A DNA stretch of 64,000 nt from Nocardia macrotermitis (GTDB taxonomy: Bacteria > Actinomycetota > Actinomycetes > Mycobacteriales > Mycobacteriaceae). The stretch covers positions 1-64,000 of the forward strand of contig NZ_WEGK01000007.1 in NCBI RefSeq assembly GCF_009604405.1. The letters run 5' to 3'. Within the stretch, counting starts at the first letter, position 1. Every line of letters starts with the position of its first letter. A program made the translations under genes and the position numbers. Under the pieces are notes generated by a model. It saw only the letters and a program-made list of their open reading frames with translations. It made no database searches and had not been told where the DNA came from. This document shows, one piece after another, positions 16,336 through 24,314 of this stretch.

Positions 16336-17085
16336 ATGGATTCCGGATCGAGCCCCCGACCGGGCAGACTCGCGACCATGAGTCCGCGTGAAACGCCCTC
16401 GGCGGTGCGAGCCTTCCTGAAACCCTGGCTGCGGCCGAAGGTGCTGCTCCGGGTCGGGGCGGTGGCCGCGCTCACGGTGTTGGTGCTGGTCGGCGCGTGC
16501 ATCGGCGTCGTCCGCTGGCGGGCGAGCGGCCTGGAGTACTCCGCGACCTCGGTGCCGCAGGCCGACGTCGCCCTGGTGCCGGGCGCGGAGATCTACCCGA
16601 ACGGGCAGCCCTCCCCGTATGTGGCCGGTCGGCTCGACCTGGCCCGCACCCTGCTGAATTCGGGCAAGGTCAAGGCGCTGCTGCTGACCGGTGATTTCGG
16701 CACGCCGACCTACGACGAACCCGACGCGATGCGCAGATATCTGATCGGCAAGGGCGTGCCCGCGAACAAGATCGCCCTGGACTACGCCGGATTCGACACC
16801 TATCAGTCCTGCGCTCGCGCGTATCGCATCTTCGGGGTGCGCAACGCGATCGTGGTCACCCAGGATTTCAGCGTCCCGCGCACCATCGCCCTGTGCCGGT
16901 CGGTCGGCATCCGGACCACCGCCGTCGGCGACCACAGCCAGGCGCACAACCTGACCTATGACAAGTGCTGGCTGCGCGATCAGATCGCCGCGATCAAGGC
17001 GGTGTATTCGATGGTCGTGCAACCGGATCCGAAATTCCTGGGCCGTCAGGAGACCTCGGTCCGCGACGCGATGGCCGGGAAGTGA
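16336..17085 (+). CDS. SanA/YdcF-type DUF218 membrane protein
   Basis: A DUF218 protein of about 249 residues with one N-terminal membrane anchor (VLLRVGAVAALTVLVLVGAC). Its DUF218 core has the expected order: ADVALVPGAEIYPNGQPSPY, ARTLLNSGKVKALLLTGDFG, AMRRYLIGKGVPANKIALDY, DTYQSCARAYRIFGVRNAIV, then VTQDFSVPRTIALC. SanA proteins act at the cell envelope and affect barrier function; the chemistry is unknown. The ATG at 16336 has AGGCGGG just upstream; an ATG at 16378 would also keep the anchor. It converges on the next gene with 4 bases between stops. Confidence 0.85.
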   Translation: MDSGSSPRPGRLATMSPRETPSAVRAFLKPWLRPKVLLRVGAVAALTVLVLVGACIGVVRWRASGLEYSATSVPQADVALVPGAEIYPNGQPSPYVAGRLDLARTLLNSGKVKALLLTGDFGTPTYDEPDAMRRYLIGKGVPANKIALDYAGFDTYQSCARAYRIFGVRNAIVVTQDFSVPRTIALCRSVGIRTTAVGDHSQAHNLTYDKCWLRDQIAAIKAVYSMVVQPDPKFLGRQETSVRDAMAGK

Positions 17086-17089
17086 CCCG

Positions 17090-17611
17090 TCACCGCGGCG
17101 GCATCAGCATCGGGACCGGTTCGCGTACGGTCACCAGGACCACGACGTCACCGTAGGGAGCCGCGCCGCGCGCGACCCGATGAGCGACCCGCGCGATGGA
17201 GGTGCGCCAGCGATATTTGGCGTCGATCTCCGATTGCACGAACGGCAGCAGGGTGCCACCCGTCACGACCTGCGCCTGCCCGTGCCACTGGTGTGAACCC
17301 AGCGCCGGATTGCCGCGCCAGTCACCGGGTTGCACGATGACCCGGCCGTCGCGGGCGAGCTGATCGGCCTCTTCGGCGTAGGAGGAGACGCGGAATGCCA
17401 ACTGGTTCTGCCCGATCGGGACGACCAGTCGCGGAACCGTCACCAACTCTTGCGGACCGGCGACGCGGGTGACCAGCACCGTCTTCGCGGCCTGCCACAT
17501 GGTCGCCAACGGGGAGGCGCCGACCCGAGCGGGGAGCCGACGTGCGCCCGCGGGATCCGGCTGCGCGATCTGCCGGTAGTTGGTAGGGACATCCACCAGG
17601 GTTCCTGCCAT
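17090..17611 (-). CDS. PNPOx-like split-barrel protein (Rv2061-type)
   Basis: The 173-residue protein has the split beta-barrel layout of PPOX-class, probably F420- or flavin-binding, proteins. A TVLVTRVAGPQELVTVPRLV strand pair is followed by LAFRVSSYAEEADQLARDGR, VIVQPGDWRGNPALG and a helical tail (DAKYRWRTSIARVAHR) like that of the Rv2061 group. The ATG at 17611 has GGGAGAGG about 9 bases upstream; ATGs at 17620 and 17665 are alternatives. The reaction is unknown. Confidence 0.65.
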   Translation of the reverse strand: MAGTLVDVPTNYRQIAQPDPAGARRLPARVGASPLATMWQAAKTVLVTRVAGPQELVTVPRLVVPIGQNQLAFRVSSYAEEADQLARDGRVIVQPGDWRGNPALGSHQWHGQAQVVTGGTLLPFVQSEIDAKYRWRTSIARVAHRVARGAAPYGDVVVLVTVREPVPMLMPPR

Positions 17612-17960
17612 CTCGATCATCCTCTCCCGTAACACAATCCAGCGCTGGTTCGGTGTCGGATCCACCGGCCCCGTCGTCCGCCGACCTGCGATAGCCCGCT
17701 ATTTGCGAGAACATCACAGACCGAACGGTCGGCTCGATTGGTGAGCGTACGCGCCCCCCTTTCCGCCCGGATTCATCCCATGCATCCGGCCGGGCACGAG
17801 CCCGACGTGCCGGGCACCCTCGGCCGACTATGTCGATAGTCCATTCCCCGCGCCGGATTGGCAACGATGCAGGTCACACCTGTCTCAGACGCGCACACTG
17901 GCTAGTTCGCGTCAGGTTTGCCACGAGGTTCGGGAGAATCGTCGATTAGACTCGGCGGCA
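17612..17960. other. 349-base divergent intergenic region
   Basis: It lies between the split-barrel gene (minus) and the ADP-ribosylglycohydrolase gene (plus), so it should hold two promoters. No convincing operator, hairpin or small gene was seen. Confidence 0.4.
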
Positions 17961-18908
17961 ATGTATGTCGAGATGATGTTCGACTCGCTCGCGGGTCTTT
18001 CGGTGGGGGATGCGCTCGGCCAGCAATTCCCCGTGATGCGTGTCTCGGTCGACGCGTTGCGCTCCGGGACCGTCCCCGGCGGGCAGTGGCAGTGGACCGA
18101 TGACACCGAGATGGCGTGCGGCGTGGTCGCCGAACTGTGCACGCGGGGGGCGATCGATCGAGGTCGGCTCGCGGTGAGCTTCGCACGGCATCGCAGTCCG
18201 GATCGCGATTACGGTTTCTCCACCGTCGCGGTTCTGATGCGGATCGGCAAGGGTGCGTCGTGGCGCGAGGTGTCCGGCGCGGCATTCGGCAACAAGGGTT
18301 CGTACGGTAACGGCGCGGCCATGCGGGTCGCGCCGCTGGGCGCCGCCTTCGCCGGTGACCCGGAAACGATTGTCGCCCAGGCGATCCGGTCGGCCGAGGT
18401 CACCCATATGCATCCGGAGGGAATCAGCGGCGCGGTCGCGGTGGCGCTCGCGGCCGGACAGGCCGCGCAGGCCCGCATCGACGGCATCCGGCCCACCGCG
18501 GAGCAATTCCTCACCACGGTGCTCGACCACCTGGACGACAGTGAGGTCGCCCGCGGAATCCGCCGTGCCAGAACACTTCTCGGCGCGAACGTCCAGCAGG
18601 TGGCCACCGAACTCGGCAACGGCTCCCACGTCAGCGCCCAGGACACCGTCCCCCTCACCCTCTGGATCGCCGCAACCCACCTGCACGACTACCCCGCCGC
18701 CATCACCAGCTGCCTCACCGCGGACGGCGACATCGACACCACCGCAGCAATAGTCGGCGGCATAGTCACCGCCCACACCGGCACCGACGCAATCCCCCCG
18801 GAATGGCTCGCAGCCCGAGAACCATTGCCCACCTGGCTACTTCAAGCCCGCGCCGCCATGCCCCGCCCGAGCCGCTTACGCCGCTGGTTCACCGGCTCCC
18901 GAGGCTGA
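17961..18908 (+). CDS. ADP-ribosylglycohydrolase family protein
   Basis: A 315-residue all-helical ARH-family enzyme that would remove ADP-ribose from proteins or related acceptors. The family motifs are present: LAGLSVGDALGQQF, the metal-binding GGQWQWTDDTEMA, GSYGNGAAMRVAPLGAAF, and VTHMHPEGISGAVAVALAAG. The C-terminal metal site is DGDIDTTAAIVGGIVTAHTG. The di-magnesium ligands (Thr-Asp-Asp and Asp-x-Asp-Thr) are intact, so it is probably active. It stands alone. A predicted ADP-ribosyltransferase toxin lies about 19 kb away, but nothing links them directly. Confidence 0.9.
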   Translation: MYVEMMFDSLAGLSVGDALGQQFPVMRVSVDALRSGTVPGGQWQWTDDTEMACGVVAELCTRGAIDRGRLAVSFARHRSPDRDYGFSTVAVLMRIGKGASWREVSGAAFGNKGSYGNGAAMRVAPLGAAFAGDPETIVAQAIRSAEVTHMHPEGISGAVAVALAAGQAAQARIDGIRPTAEQFLTTVLDHLDDSEVARGIRRARTLLGANVQQVATELGNGSHVSAQDTVPLTLWIAATHLHDYPAAITSCLTADGDIDTTAAIVGGIVTAHTGTDAIPPEWLAAREPLPTWLLQARAAMPRPSRLRRWFTGSRG

Positions 18909-18959
18909 CCACACCTCCCCCCCGAAATCGACTGATGCACAAGACAATATCGCCGAGTC

Positions 18960-19188
18960 GACAGCCATGACACCGATCCTGATCGCCGTGCCGGCGTCGA
19001 CGATGCCGACGATCTGCTGGCTGTTCCGGGCCGAAACCCCGCTACGCCACCGTGATCGGCAAACGCGACTATCGAACGGCCGACTGTGGGATCGAGGGCT
19101 GGGGCTGGACCGAGTTCGGGTCGAGGCCGAAGTCTTCATCGAGGGCGATCGGGTGATGGTCGACTACCAGTACTGGGACAACTGGTGA
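18960..19188 (+). pseudogene. probable frameshifted small gene remnant
   Basis: One frame ends convincingly (VRVEAEVFIEGDRVMVDYQY then WDNW and stop at 19188). A second frame just before it reads YATVIGKRDYRTADCGIEGW then GWTEFGSR and runs into the first at about 19115. Spliced together they give one sensible acidic, Trp/Tyr-rich protein end, suggesting a frameshifted gene. The front is not recognisable. An ATG at 18967 opens the last frame only, so a 73-residue protein made from it would have a garbled N-terminus. No family is recognised. Confidence 0.35.
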
Positions 19189-19307
19189 CCGTGACAGGTG
19201 TCATGGTCGGGTCGTGACGAACGATCGGGGTGGGGTGGGCCGGGGGGTCGTAGCTTTGGTTCAGAGGCAGAAACGAATCAGAGACCGCCGTTCGCGGGGA
19301 GGCCGAG

Positions 19308-19982
19308 ATGACCACGAGTACTACTGCACAGACGCCCGATCGGCGGGCTGTGGCACGTCGGATCCTGCGGGACGCGGGGGTGCCGCTCGTCGCGTATTAC
19401 GGGCTGCATGCGTTGGGGATGAGCAATCTGGTCGCGTTGGGGGTGAGCACCTTGATTTCGGGGGTGTTCATGCTGGTGGAGGTTGTGCGTAAGCGGAAGG
19501 TCGATTTTCTCGCGGGGGTGATCCTGGCGGGGTTCGTGGTCGGGTTCGTGCTCACCTTCGTGTCCGGGGACGCTCGTTTCATCCTCGCGAAGGATTCGGT
19601 GGTCACCGGGCTGGTCGGGCTGGCGTTCCTGGGGAGCACCCTGGTCGGGAAGTCGCTGATCTACCTGGCGGCGCGCAGTGGGGCGGCCGGCGGCGGGCCG
19701 GAGAAGCTGGCCGCGTTCGAGGAGCGTTACCGGTCCCGGCCGACCATGCGACGGGCATTCGTCATGATGAGCGTCATCTGGGGTGCGGGTCTGCTGGCCG
19801 AGGCGGCGCTGCGGGTGTTCCTGATCTATCAGCTGCCCGTATCGACCATGGTGTGGCTCTCGACCGTCATGACGGTGGTGACCATGGCCGTGTTGATCGG
19901 ACTCAGTGTCGTGGCGGTTCGCAGCCTCAAAGCGGCTGGGGATCGCGAAGAAGCAGCCGCACTCGCCGCCCAGCCCGCCTGA
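19308..19982 (+). CDS. VC0807-family integral membrane protein
   Basis: A 224-residue protein with about six hydrophobic helices, from VPLVAYYGLHALGM to MTVVTMAVLIGLSVVAVRSL. A cytoplasmic loop carries FEERYRSRPTMRRAFVMMSV, the hallmark of VC0807-like proteins, which are relatives of septation protein A (YciB). The transported substrate or role is unknown. The ATG at 19308 follows GGCCGAG. A strong hairpin lies just downstream. Confidence 0.75.
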   Translation: MTTSTTAQTPDRRAVARRILRDAGVPLVAYYGLHALGMSNLVALGVSTLISGVFMLVEVVRKRKVDFLAGVILAGFVVGFVLTFVSGDARFILAKDSVVTGLVGLAFLGSTLVGKSLIYLAARSGAAGGGPEKLAAFEERYRSRPTMRRAFVMMSVIWGAGLLAEAALRVFLIYQLPVSTMVWLSTVMTVVTMAVLIGLSVVAVRSLKAAGDREEAAALAAQPA

Positions 19983-20005
19983 GAATCAGCGTGCAGCAAC
20001 ACAAT

Positions 20006-20041
20006 TCGCGCCTCGCCCGGAGCATTCCGAGCGAGGCGCGA
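20006..20041. terminator. bidirectional terminator hairpin
   Basis: TCGCGCCTCGC (20006-20016) pairs with GCGAGGCGCGA (20031-20041). Inside it CGGA-GCAT-TCCG adds four pairs after one mismatch. It sits between the convergent VC0807-family gene and alcohol dehydrogenase gene, so it can end both transcripts. Confidence 0.75.
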
Positions 20042-20066
20042 GTGCTGTGACCGGTCTCCCGACGCC

Positions 20067-21107
20067 TCAGCCGTTCGGCAGAATCACCGCGCGACCATTG
20101 ATTTTCCCGCTGTGCAACCGCTCGTACGCCAGCGGCGCATCCTCCATCGGGAACGTTTCCACATGCACCTCGACCGCACCGGCCCGCGCCAGATCGAGCA
20201 CCTCGTGCAGTTCACCGCGACTACCCCAGTACGGCGCGGTGACGCTCACCTCGAACGGCAGCAGCCCGAAACCCACCGGCACCGAGGCGCCGGCGATGCC
20301 GACGATCGTGATATCCCCTTCCATCGCAACGCATCCCGCGGCGGTGGCGGTCGTCGGCGCGGCGCCGACGAAGTCGAACACCGCGGTCGCACCGAGGCCG
20401 CCGGTCAGCTCGCGCACCTTGTCCGCCGCCGCGGCATCGGACAGCACGGCCTCGTGCGCGCCGACCGATCGCGCCAGCTCGAGTTTGTCCTCGGTGACGT
20501 CCATGGCGATCACCTGCGCCGGGCAGAGCGCGCGCAACAGCTGAATGGCCACGTGTCCCAGGCCACCGGTGCCGATCACCACGGCCGTCGAACCGGGCAC
20601 GAGCTTGGGCAGTGATCGTTTGATCGCGTGATACGGGGTCAGTCCCGCGTCGGTCAGCGGCACGGTCTGCACCGGATCCAGGCCGTTCAGCGGTTCCAGA
20701 TGACGCGCGTCGTCCACGATCATGTATTCGGCGATCGCACCCGGCGACCCCAGTCCGGGCGGGAATATGCCCAGCTCACCGGCCCGCAGACAATAATTCT
20801 CGCGGCCACCCGCACACGGCGGACAGGCGCCGCACCCCCACGGACCATAGACCGCGACCGAATCCCCGACGGCGAACCCGGTCACCCCCTCACCCATCGC
20901 CTCGATCGTTCCGGCCCCCTCGTGCCCCAGCGTGAGCGGCAGCGGATACGGGAAATCCTTTTCCGGCCAGGACATCACCGCGATATCCGAATGGCACACC
21001 CCCGCCGCCGACACCTTCAACAACACCTGCCCGGGTCCGGGTTCCGGATCGGGCACGGTCTCCAATTCCGGTGCGGCGCCGATGGTTCGATATTGCAGAG
21101 CCTTCAT
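20067..21107 (-). CDS. zinc-dependent alcohol dehydrogenase (MDR family)
   Basis: A 346-residue medium-chain dehydrogenase. The catalytic zinc ligands are visible at AGVCHSDI (Cys) and TLGHEGAGTIEAMGEGV (His-Glu). The structural zinc four-cysteine cluster is at CGACPPCAGGRENYC and the NAD-binding glycine motif is VVIGTGGLGHVAIQLLRA. It would oxidise an alcohol or reduce an aldehyde in the cytosol; the substrate is not predictable. The ATG at 21107 gives the classic MKALQYR start. A 9-bp inverted repeat lies 45 bases upstream. Confidence 0.9.
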   Translation of the reverse strand: MKALQYRTIGAAPELETVPDPEPGPGQVLLKVSAAGVCHSDIAVMSWPEKDFPYPLPLTLGHEGAGTIEAMGEGVTGFAVGDSVAVYGPWGCGACPPCAGGRENYCLRAGELGIFPPGLGSPGAIAEYMIVDDARHLEPLNGLDPVQTVPLTDAGLTPYHAIKRSLPKLVPGSTAVVIGTGGLGHVAIQLLRALCPAQVIAMDVTEDKLELARSVGAHEAVLSDAAAADKVRELTGGLGATAVFDFVGAAPTTATAAGCVAMEGDITIVGIAGASVPVGFGLLPFEVSVTAPYWGSRGELHEVLDLARAGAVEVHVETFPMEDAPLAYERLHSGKINGRAVILPNG

Positions 21108-21151
21108 CGCGATACCTCCGCGATCGAGTTCACGGTCGGATTCACCACGTC

Positions 21152-21193
21152 ACATCCGAACTCATAGCAAATTATTCGCAAATATTCGGATGT
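21152..21193. promoter_or_regulatory. 9-bp inverted repeat upstream of the dehydrogenase
   Basis: ACATCCGAA (21152-21160) and TTCGGATGT (21185-21193) are perfect inverted arms separated by 24 AT-rich bases. Those bases contain a near-direct repeat, GCAAATTATTCG at 21167 followed by GCAAATATTCG at 21178. It lies 45-86 bases before the dehydrogenase ATG in the 359-base divergent gap 21108-21466, the likely promoter position. It could be an operator or a hairpin in the leader. The rest of the gap shows nothing. Confidence 0.45.
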
Positions 21194-21466
21194 CTCGCGT
21201 CCCGGGCCTCCAACGTCGGCGGCGATGAGTCACCACGACCGCTGATGCCTGGGGAATATCTCCCCGATCATACGACCGGGACCGCTTCGTCCAGCCGATT
21301 ACCACATTTCACCGACGGGCGATGCGGGATTTACCCGCCGCCCGGCTACCTGACAGTTCACTGTGTCGCATTCGCTGGACCCGGTCGGCACTCGTTCCCT
21401 GCGGCATTCGATTCACGCCGACCACAACCCTCCCCGGCCGGTCGGCCCCGGGATAGCTTCGGCCGC

Positions 21467-21982
21467 ATGACAATCGATGTGGACGCGCCGCTCAACGCCA
21501 TCACCCGGGCCACCGCGCAAGCCGTGACCGAGGATCCCGCGAACGCACTCGCCGTGTTCCGGGCGTCCGGAGTCGCGGAGAGCGCCGTCGCCACGGTGGT
21601 CCGGGCGCGCACGCATACGGTTCGGGTGGACGAGCCCGCGGCGCTGGGCGGTGCGGACACCGCGGCCAACCCGGTCGAGGTGTATCTGGCCGCGCTGATC
21701 GCCTGCCAGGTGGTGACCTACCGATTCGTCGCCCAGCAGCGCGGCATCGTCGTGGAGGATCTGCGCATCGACGCCGAGGGCGATCTGGATGTGCGCGGAT
21801 TCTTCGGACTCGACGAATCGGTACGCCCGGGTTTCCAGGCCGTGCGGCTGACCGTCCACGTCCAGGGACCCGAATCGGCCGAACGCTACGCGGAATTGCA
21901 GCGCGAGGTCGAAAGCCGTTGCCCGGTACTCGATCTCACCACCGCCCCGACCCCGGTGCAGACCACGCTGGTCACCGGCTGA
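21467..21982 (+). CDS. OsmC/Ohr-family protein
   Basis: The 171-residue protein has the OsmC fold and pattern: GGADTAANPVEVYLAALIAC, then QVVTYRFVAQQRGIVVEDLR, and later EVESRCPVLDL. The two cysteines (ALIAC and SRCP) sit where OsmC-type peroxidases have their reactive pair, so it may reduce organic hydroperoxides or act on thiol adducts. The ATG at 21467 gives the expected N-terminus. It is divergent from the dehydrogenase and otherwise alone. Confidence 0.85.
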   Translation: MTIDVDAPLNAITRATAQAVTEDPANALAVFRASGVAESAVATVVRARTHTVRVDEPAALGGADTAANPVEVYLAALIACQVVTYRFVAQQRGIVVEDLRIDAEGDLDVRGFFGLDESVRPGFQAVRLTVHVQGPESAERYAELQREVESRCPVLDLTTAPTPVQTTLVTG

Positions 21983-22080
21983 CTTCCCGCATGCGCGAAC
22001 CGGGTTCGGCCGAACGGACCCGGAAGTTGTTGATTCACAGTAGGTTGAGGCAAATCATCACGCACGCGCGGGAGGAAGCC

Positions 22081-22794
22081 GTGACCATGCCTCGCATTCC
22101 GTCCGAAAGATGGGAGGAAATCGCACTCTCCTTCTTCCTGTTCGTCTGCTTCCTGCTGGCCTTCTTCAAAGACTTGTTCCCCTTTCTCGAGAAGGGCCTC
22201 ACCGCAGCCATGTTCGCTGCGGTTTTCTTCGTTCTCAAGCAGATTCGCGACCTACGGATCGCGGTGCAGGAAACCAAACCGACCCAGCTGTTCTTCGCGA
22301 CCAACGAGGAGTTCTACGACTCGGCGCGCGAGGCCGTGCACCGCGGAACGCAGGAGGTACGGGTGACCTACTTCCGCGATGTGCCCGCATCGGATCTCTC
22401 CAGCGAGGAATCGCACAGATACTTCGACGAGGTTGTCGATTTCGCCCGTCGAAAGGGAACCGTCCGGCGAATTGTCGGAATCGCCAACGACGCAATGGCC
22501 GAATGGTGCGCAACGCAACTGCCGTTGGTCCGACACAATCCCCGATACCATGTCCGGATTATCGACACCACGAACCAGGTGGTGGAACCGATGAATATCT
22601 GCCTGATCGACAACGACATCATCTACATGGCCTTCTCCGGTCCCACCGACCAGCAGTTGGGCGGAATGCGAGTCGACGGGCCCGAACTGGCACGTTTCCA
22701 CCAGAACCGCTTCGACCAGTTGTGGGGCCAGGGAACAGATCTCGAGGACTTCATCGCTATGAGAACAGCCGCAACCGGCGTTCCACCGAGCTAG
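22081..22794 (+). CDS. two-helix membrane protein with PLD-like C-terminal domain
   Basis: The protein, about 237 residues, begins with two closely spaced membrane helices (IALSFFLFVCFLLAFF and GLTAAMFAAVFFVLKQ). Its soluble domain of about 170 residues runs from LFFATNEEFYDSAREAVHRG through RYHVRIIDTTNQVVEPMN and ICLIDNDIIYMAFSG to FHQNRFDQLWGQG. The pattern resembles phospholipase-D-like domains, but no HxK(x)4D motif is seen, so it is probably not a phospholipase. GTG at 22081 follows GGAGGA; an ATG at 22087 is the alternative. It is less GC-rich than its neighbours. Membrane plus sensor-like layouts of this kind occur in stress and defence effectors, but that is only a guess. Confidence 0.65.
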   Translation: MTMPRIPSERWEEIALSFFLFVCFLLAFFKDLFPFLEKGLTAAMFAAVFFVLKQIRDLRIAVQETKPTQLFFATNEEFYDSAREAVHRGTQEVRVTYFRDVPASDLSSEESHRYFDEVVDFARRKGTVRRIVGIANDAMAEWCATQLPLVRHNPRYHVRIIDTTNQVVEPMNICLIDNDIIYMAFSGPTDQQLGGMRVDGPELARFHQNRFDQLWGQGTDLEDFIAMRTAATGVPPS

Positions 22795-22923
22795 CCGACG
22801 CCCTTGCGGACCGGCCCGCGCCGACGCGATCGGGTGAATCCGTCAGCCCTACCCGGCCCGCTACGGCCGCGCACGGTACCGATCGTTATGCGGCTCCGGG
22901 GTTTTCGCTGTCACACTGTGGTG

Positions 22924-23688
22924 GTGAGCCTGCGGAAATTGTTCAGACGGACCCCTCGCGATTCGATCACCGGGACGTTCCGGGTCACCGGTGTGTCGGT
23001 GACCCGCGACGAGGACGGCTACGGCAGCGCGCGGTTGTCGGGTGTGCTGTCCGGGCCCGAGGTGCCGGCGCGGGCGCTGCGGGTCGGGCGGCGGTACGGG
23101 CCCGGTGAGCAGGTGCCCGAATGCGGCGACGAATTCCCGGCCACGATCGATCGCGAGGACCCCGCTCGCTACGGAATCGTTTGGCCCGAACGGGTTTCGC
23201 CGACGGCGAAGGCGCTGTGGAACGAGGAGTACGCCGAACGGGTCGCCGCGGCGATGCGGCTGGGGCTCGAACCTTCGGTCGTGCCCGAGGTGACCGGCAT
23301 CGGCATCCGGGAGCTGGCGAAGGTGGCCGTCGAGCGACGCTACGGCCGGGACCTGCTGCCCGACGGCAACCGGCAGATCACCGCCGAGGAGGCCACCGAG
23401 CTCTACCGCACGGGGGTACGCGCGACCGCGACGATCACCGGGATCGACTTCCTCGAAGTCCCCTCCCGCAGTATGCCCAACGACGAGGCCAGCCTCGCGA
23501 ATGTCGCTGTGCGCGTTAATCATCCGAATGGCAGCGAGTACACCACCACCGCGCGTTTCGGTTTCCGCACCGCCGCCAGGCGCGCCCAGATCGGCTTCGT
23601 CGGCGCCCGGGTTCCGGTGCGCATCGACCCGCAGGACCGGGCGCGCCTGTGCCTGGACAGTCCCGCCCTGCCGCCGCTGCCCGAGTGA
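22924..23688 (+). CDS. hypothetical protein with DUF3592-like C-terminal domain
   Basis: The protein, about 254 residues, has no signal or membrane segment. The last 90 residues (TGVRATATITGIDFLEVPSR ... GARVPVRIDPQDRARLCLD) resemble the beta-rich domain of DUF3592-type proteins, where an extended-strand domain ends in VPVRxDPxDP. The first part is basic (SLRKLFRRTPRD) and then shows SVTRDEDGYGSARLSGVLSG. The GTG at 22924 was chosen over the ORF's earlier start because it begins where the conserved region begins; there is no clear ribosome-binding site. Function unknown. Confidence 0.6.
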   Translation: MSLRKLFRRTPRDSITGTFRVTGVSVTRDEDGYGSARLSGVLSGPEVPARALRVGRRYGPGEQVPECGDEFPATIDREDPARYGIVWPERVSPTAKALWNEEYAERVAAAMRLGLEPSVVPEVTGIGIRELAKVAVERRYGRDLLPDGNRQITAEEATELYRTGVRATATITGIDFLEVPSRSMPNDEASLANVAVRVNHPNGSEYTTTARFGFRTAARRAQIGFVGARVPVRIDPQDRARLCLDSPALPPLPE

Positions 23689-23795
23689 TCCGGACGCGTG
23701 CCCGAATCGCGTTTTCCACCTGCCGCTTTCGCGGAAAGGACACGACTCGGTATCGGCGCTGGCATCCCTCGCGATCGCTGCCTACGGTGGTGTCC

Positions 23796-24236
23796 ATGTC
23801 GACGATCGTGATCGAGGATCTGCCCGAGCCCGCCGCCCGCGTCCTGCGACGCCGGGCCCAGGCCGCGGGCCTGTCCGCCGCGGCCTACCTACGGGTGGCG
23901 CTGGCCGAGCTCGCGAACACGCGCATCCCGCTCGATGACGTCGTCGCTTTCCTGCATGCCGAGCTACCGAATCCGGCCGTCGCCGAAATCGACAGCGACG
24001 CAACGGCATTGATCCACGATCTGCCCGAGGATGCCGCGCGCACGTTCACCCGTCGCGCGGGCGCGGCCGGTGTCCCGCTGAGCACCTACCTGCGCCAGGA
24101 ACTCACCACGCTGGGCCGCCGGACCACCATCGACGACGTGATCCTGGAGTTCCGCGAGGCCCAGGACCACGACCCGAACCTGCTGGTCGACATGGACGCG
24201 GTCATCGCCGCGGCTCGGTACGCGCGAGCGGAGTGA
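23796..24236 (+). CDS. tandem FitA-like antitoxin, no toxin partner
   Basis: The 146-residue protein is two copies of a FitA-type ribbon-helix-helix antitoxin head to tail. Unit 1 (residues 1-65) begins MSTIVIEDLPEPAARVLRRR and unit 2 (about 68-146) begins ALIHDLPEDAARTFTRRAGA. Each is followed by a DDVV/DDVI-type toxin-binding helix (RTTIDDVILEFREAQ in unit 2). Such antitoxins normally bind operator DNA as dimers and neutralise a PIN-domain RNase (FitB/VapC) encoded just downstream; here the next gene is an isochorismatase on the other strand. The C-terminus keeps only a short tail (DMDAVIAAARYARAE). Confidence 0.75.
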   Translation: MSTIVIEDLPEPAARVLRRRAQAAGLSAAAYLRVALAELANTRIPLDDVVAFLHAELPNPAVAEIDSDATALIHDLPEDAARTFTRRAGAAGVPLSTYLRQELTTLGRRTTIDDVILEFREAQDHDPNLLVDMDAVIAAARYARAE

Positions 24237-24314
24237 TGGTCGAACCGAAATCTCTTGCGGACGAACACATGACATCTCCCGAGGTGGGTATCCCGTTCTG
24301 CCGCAACGGAACTG

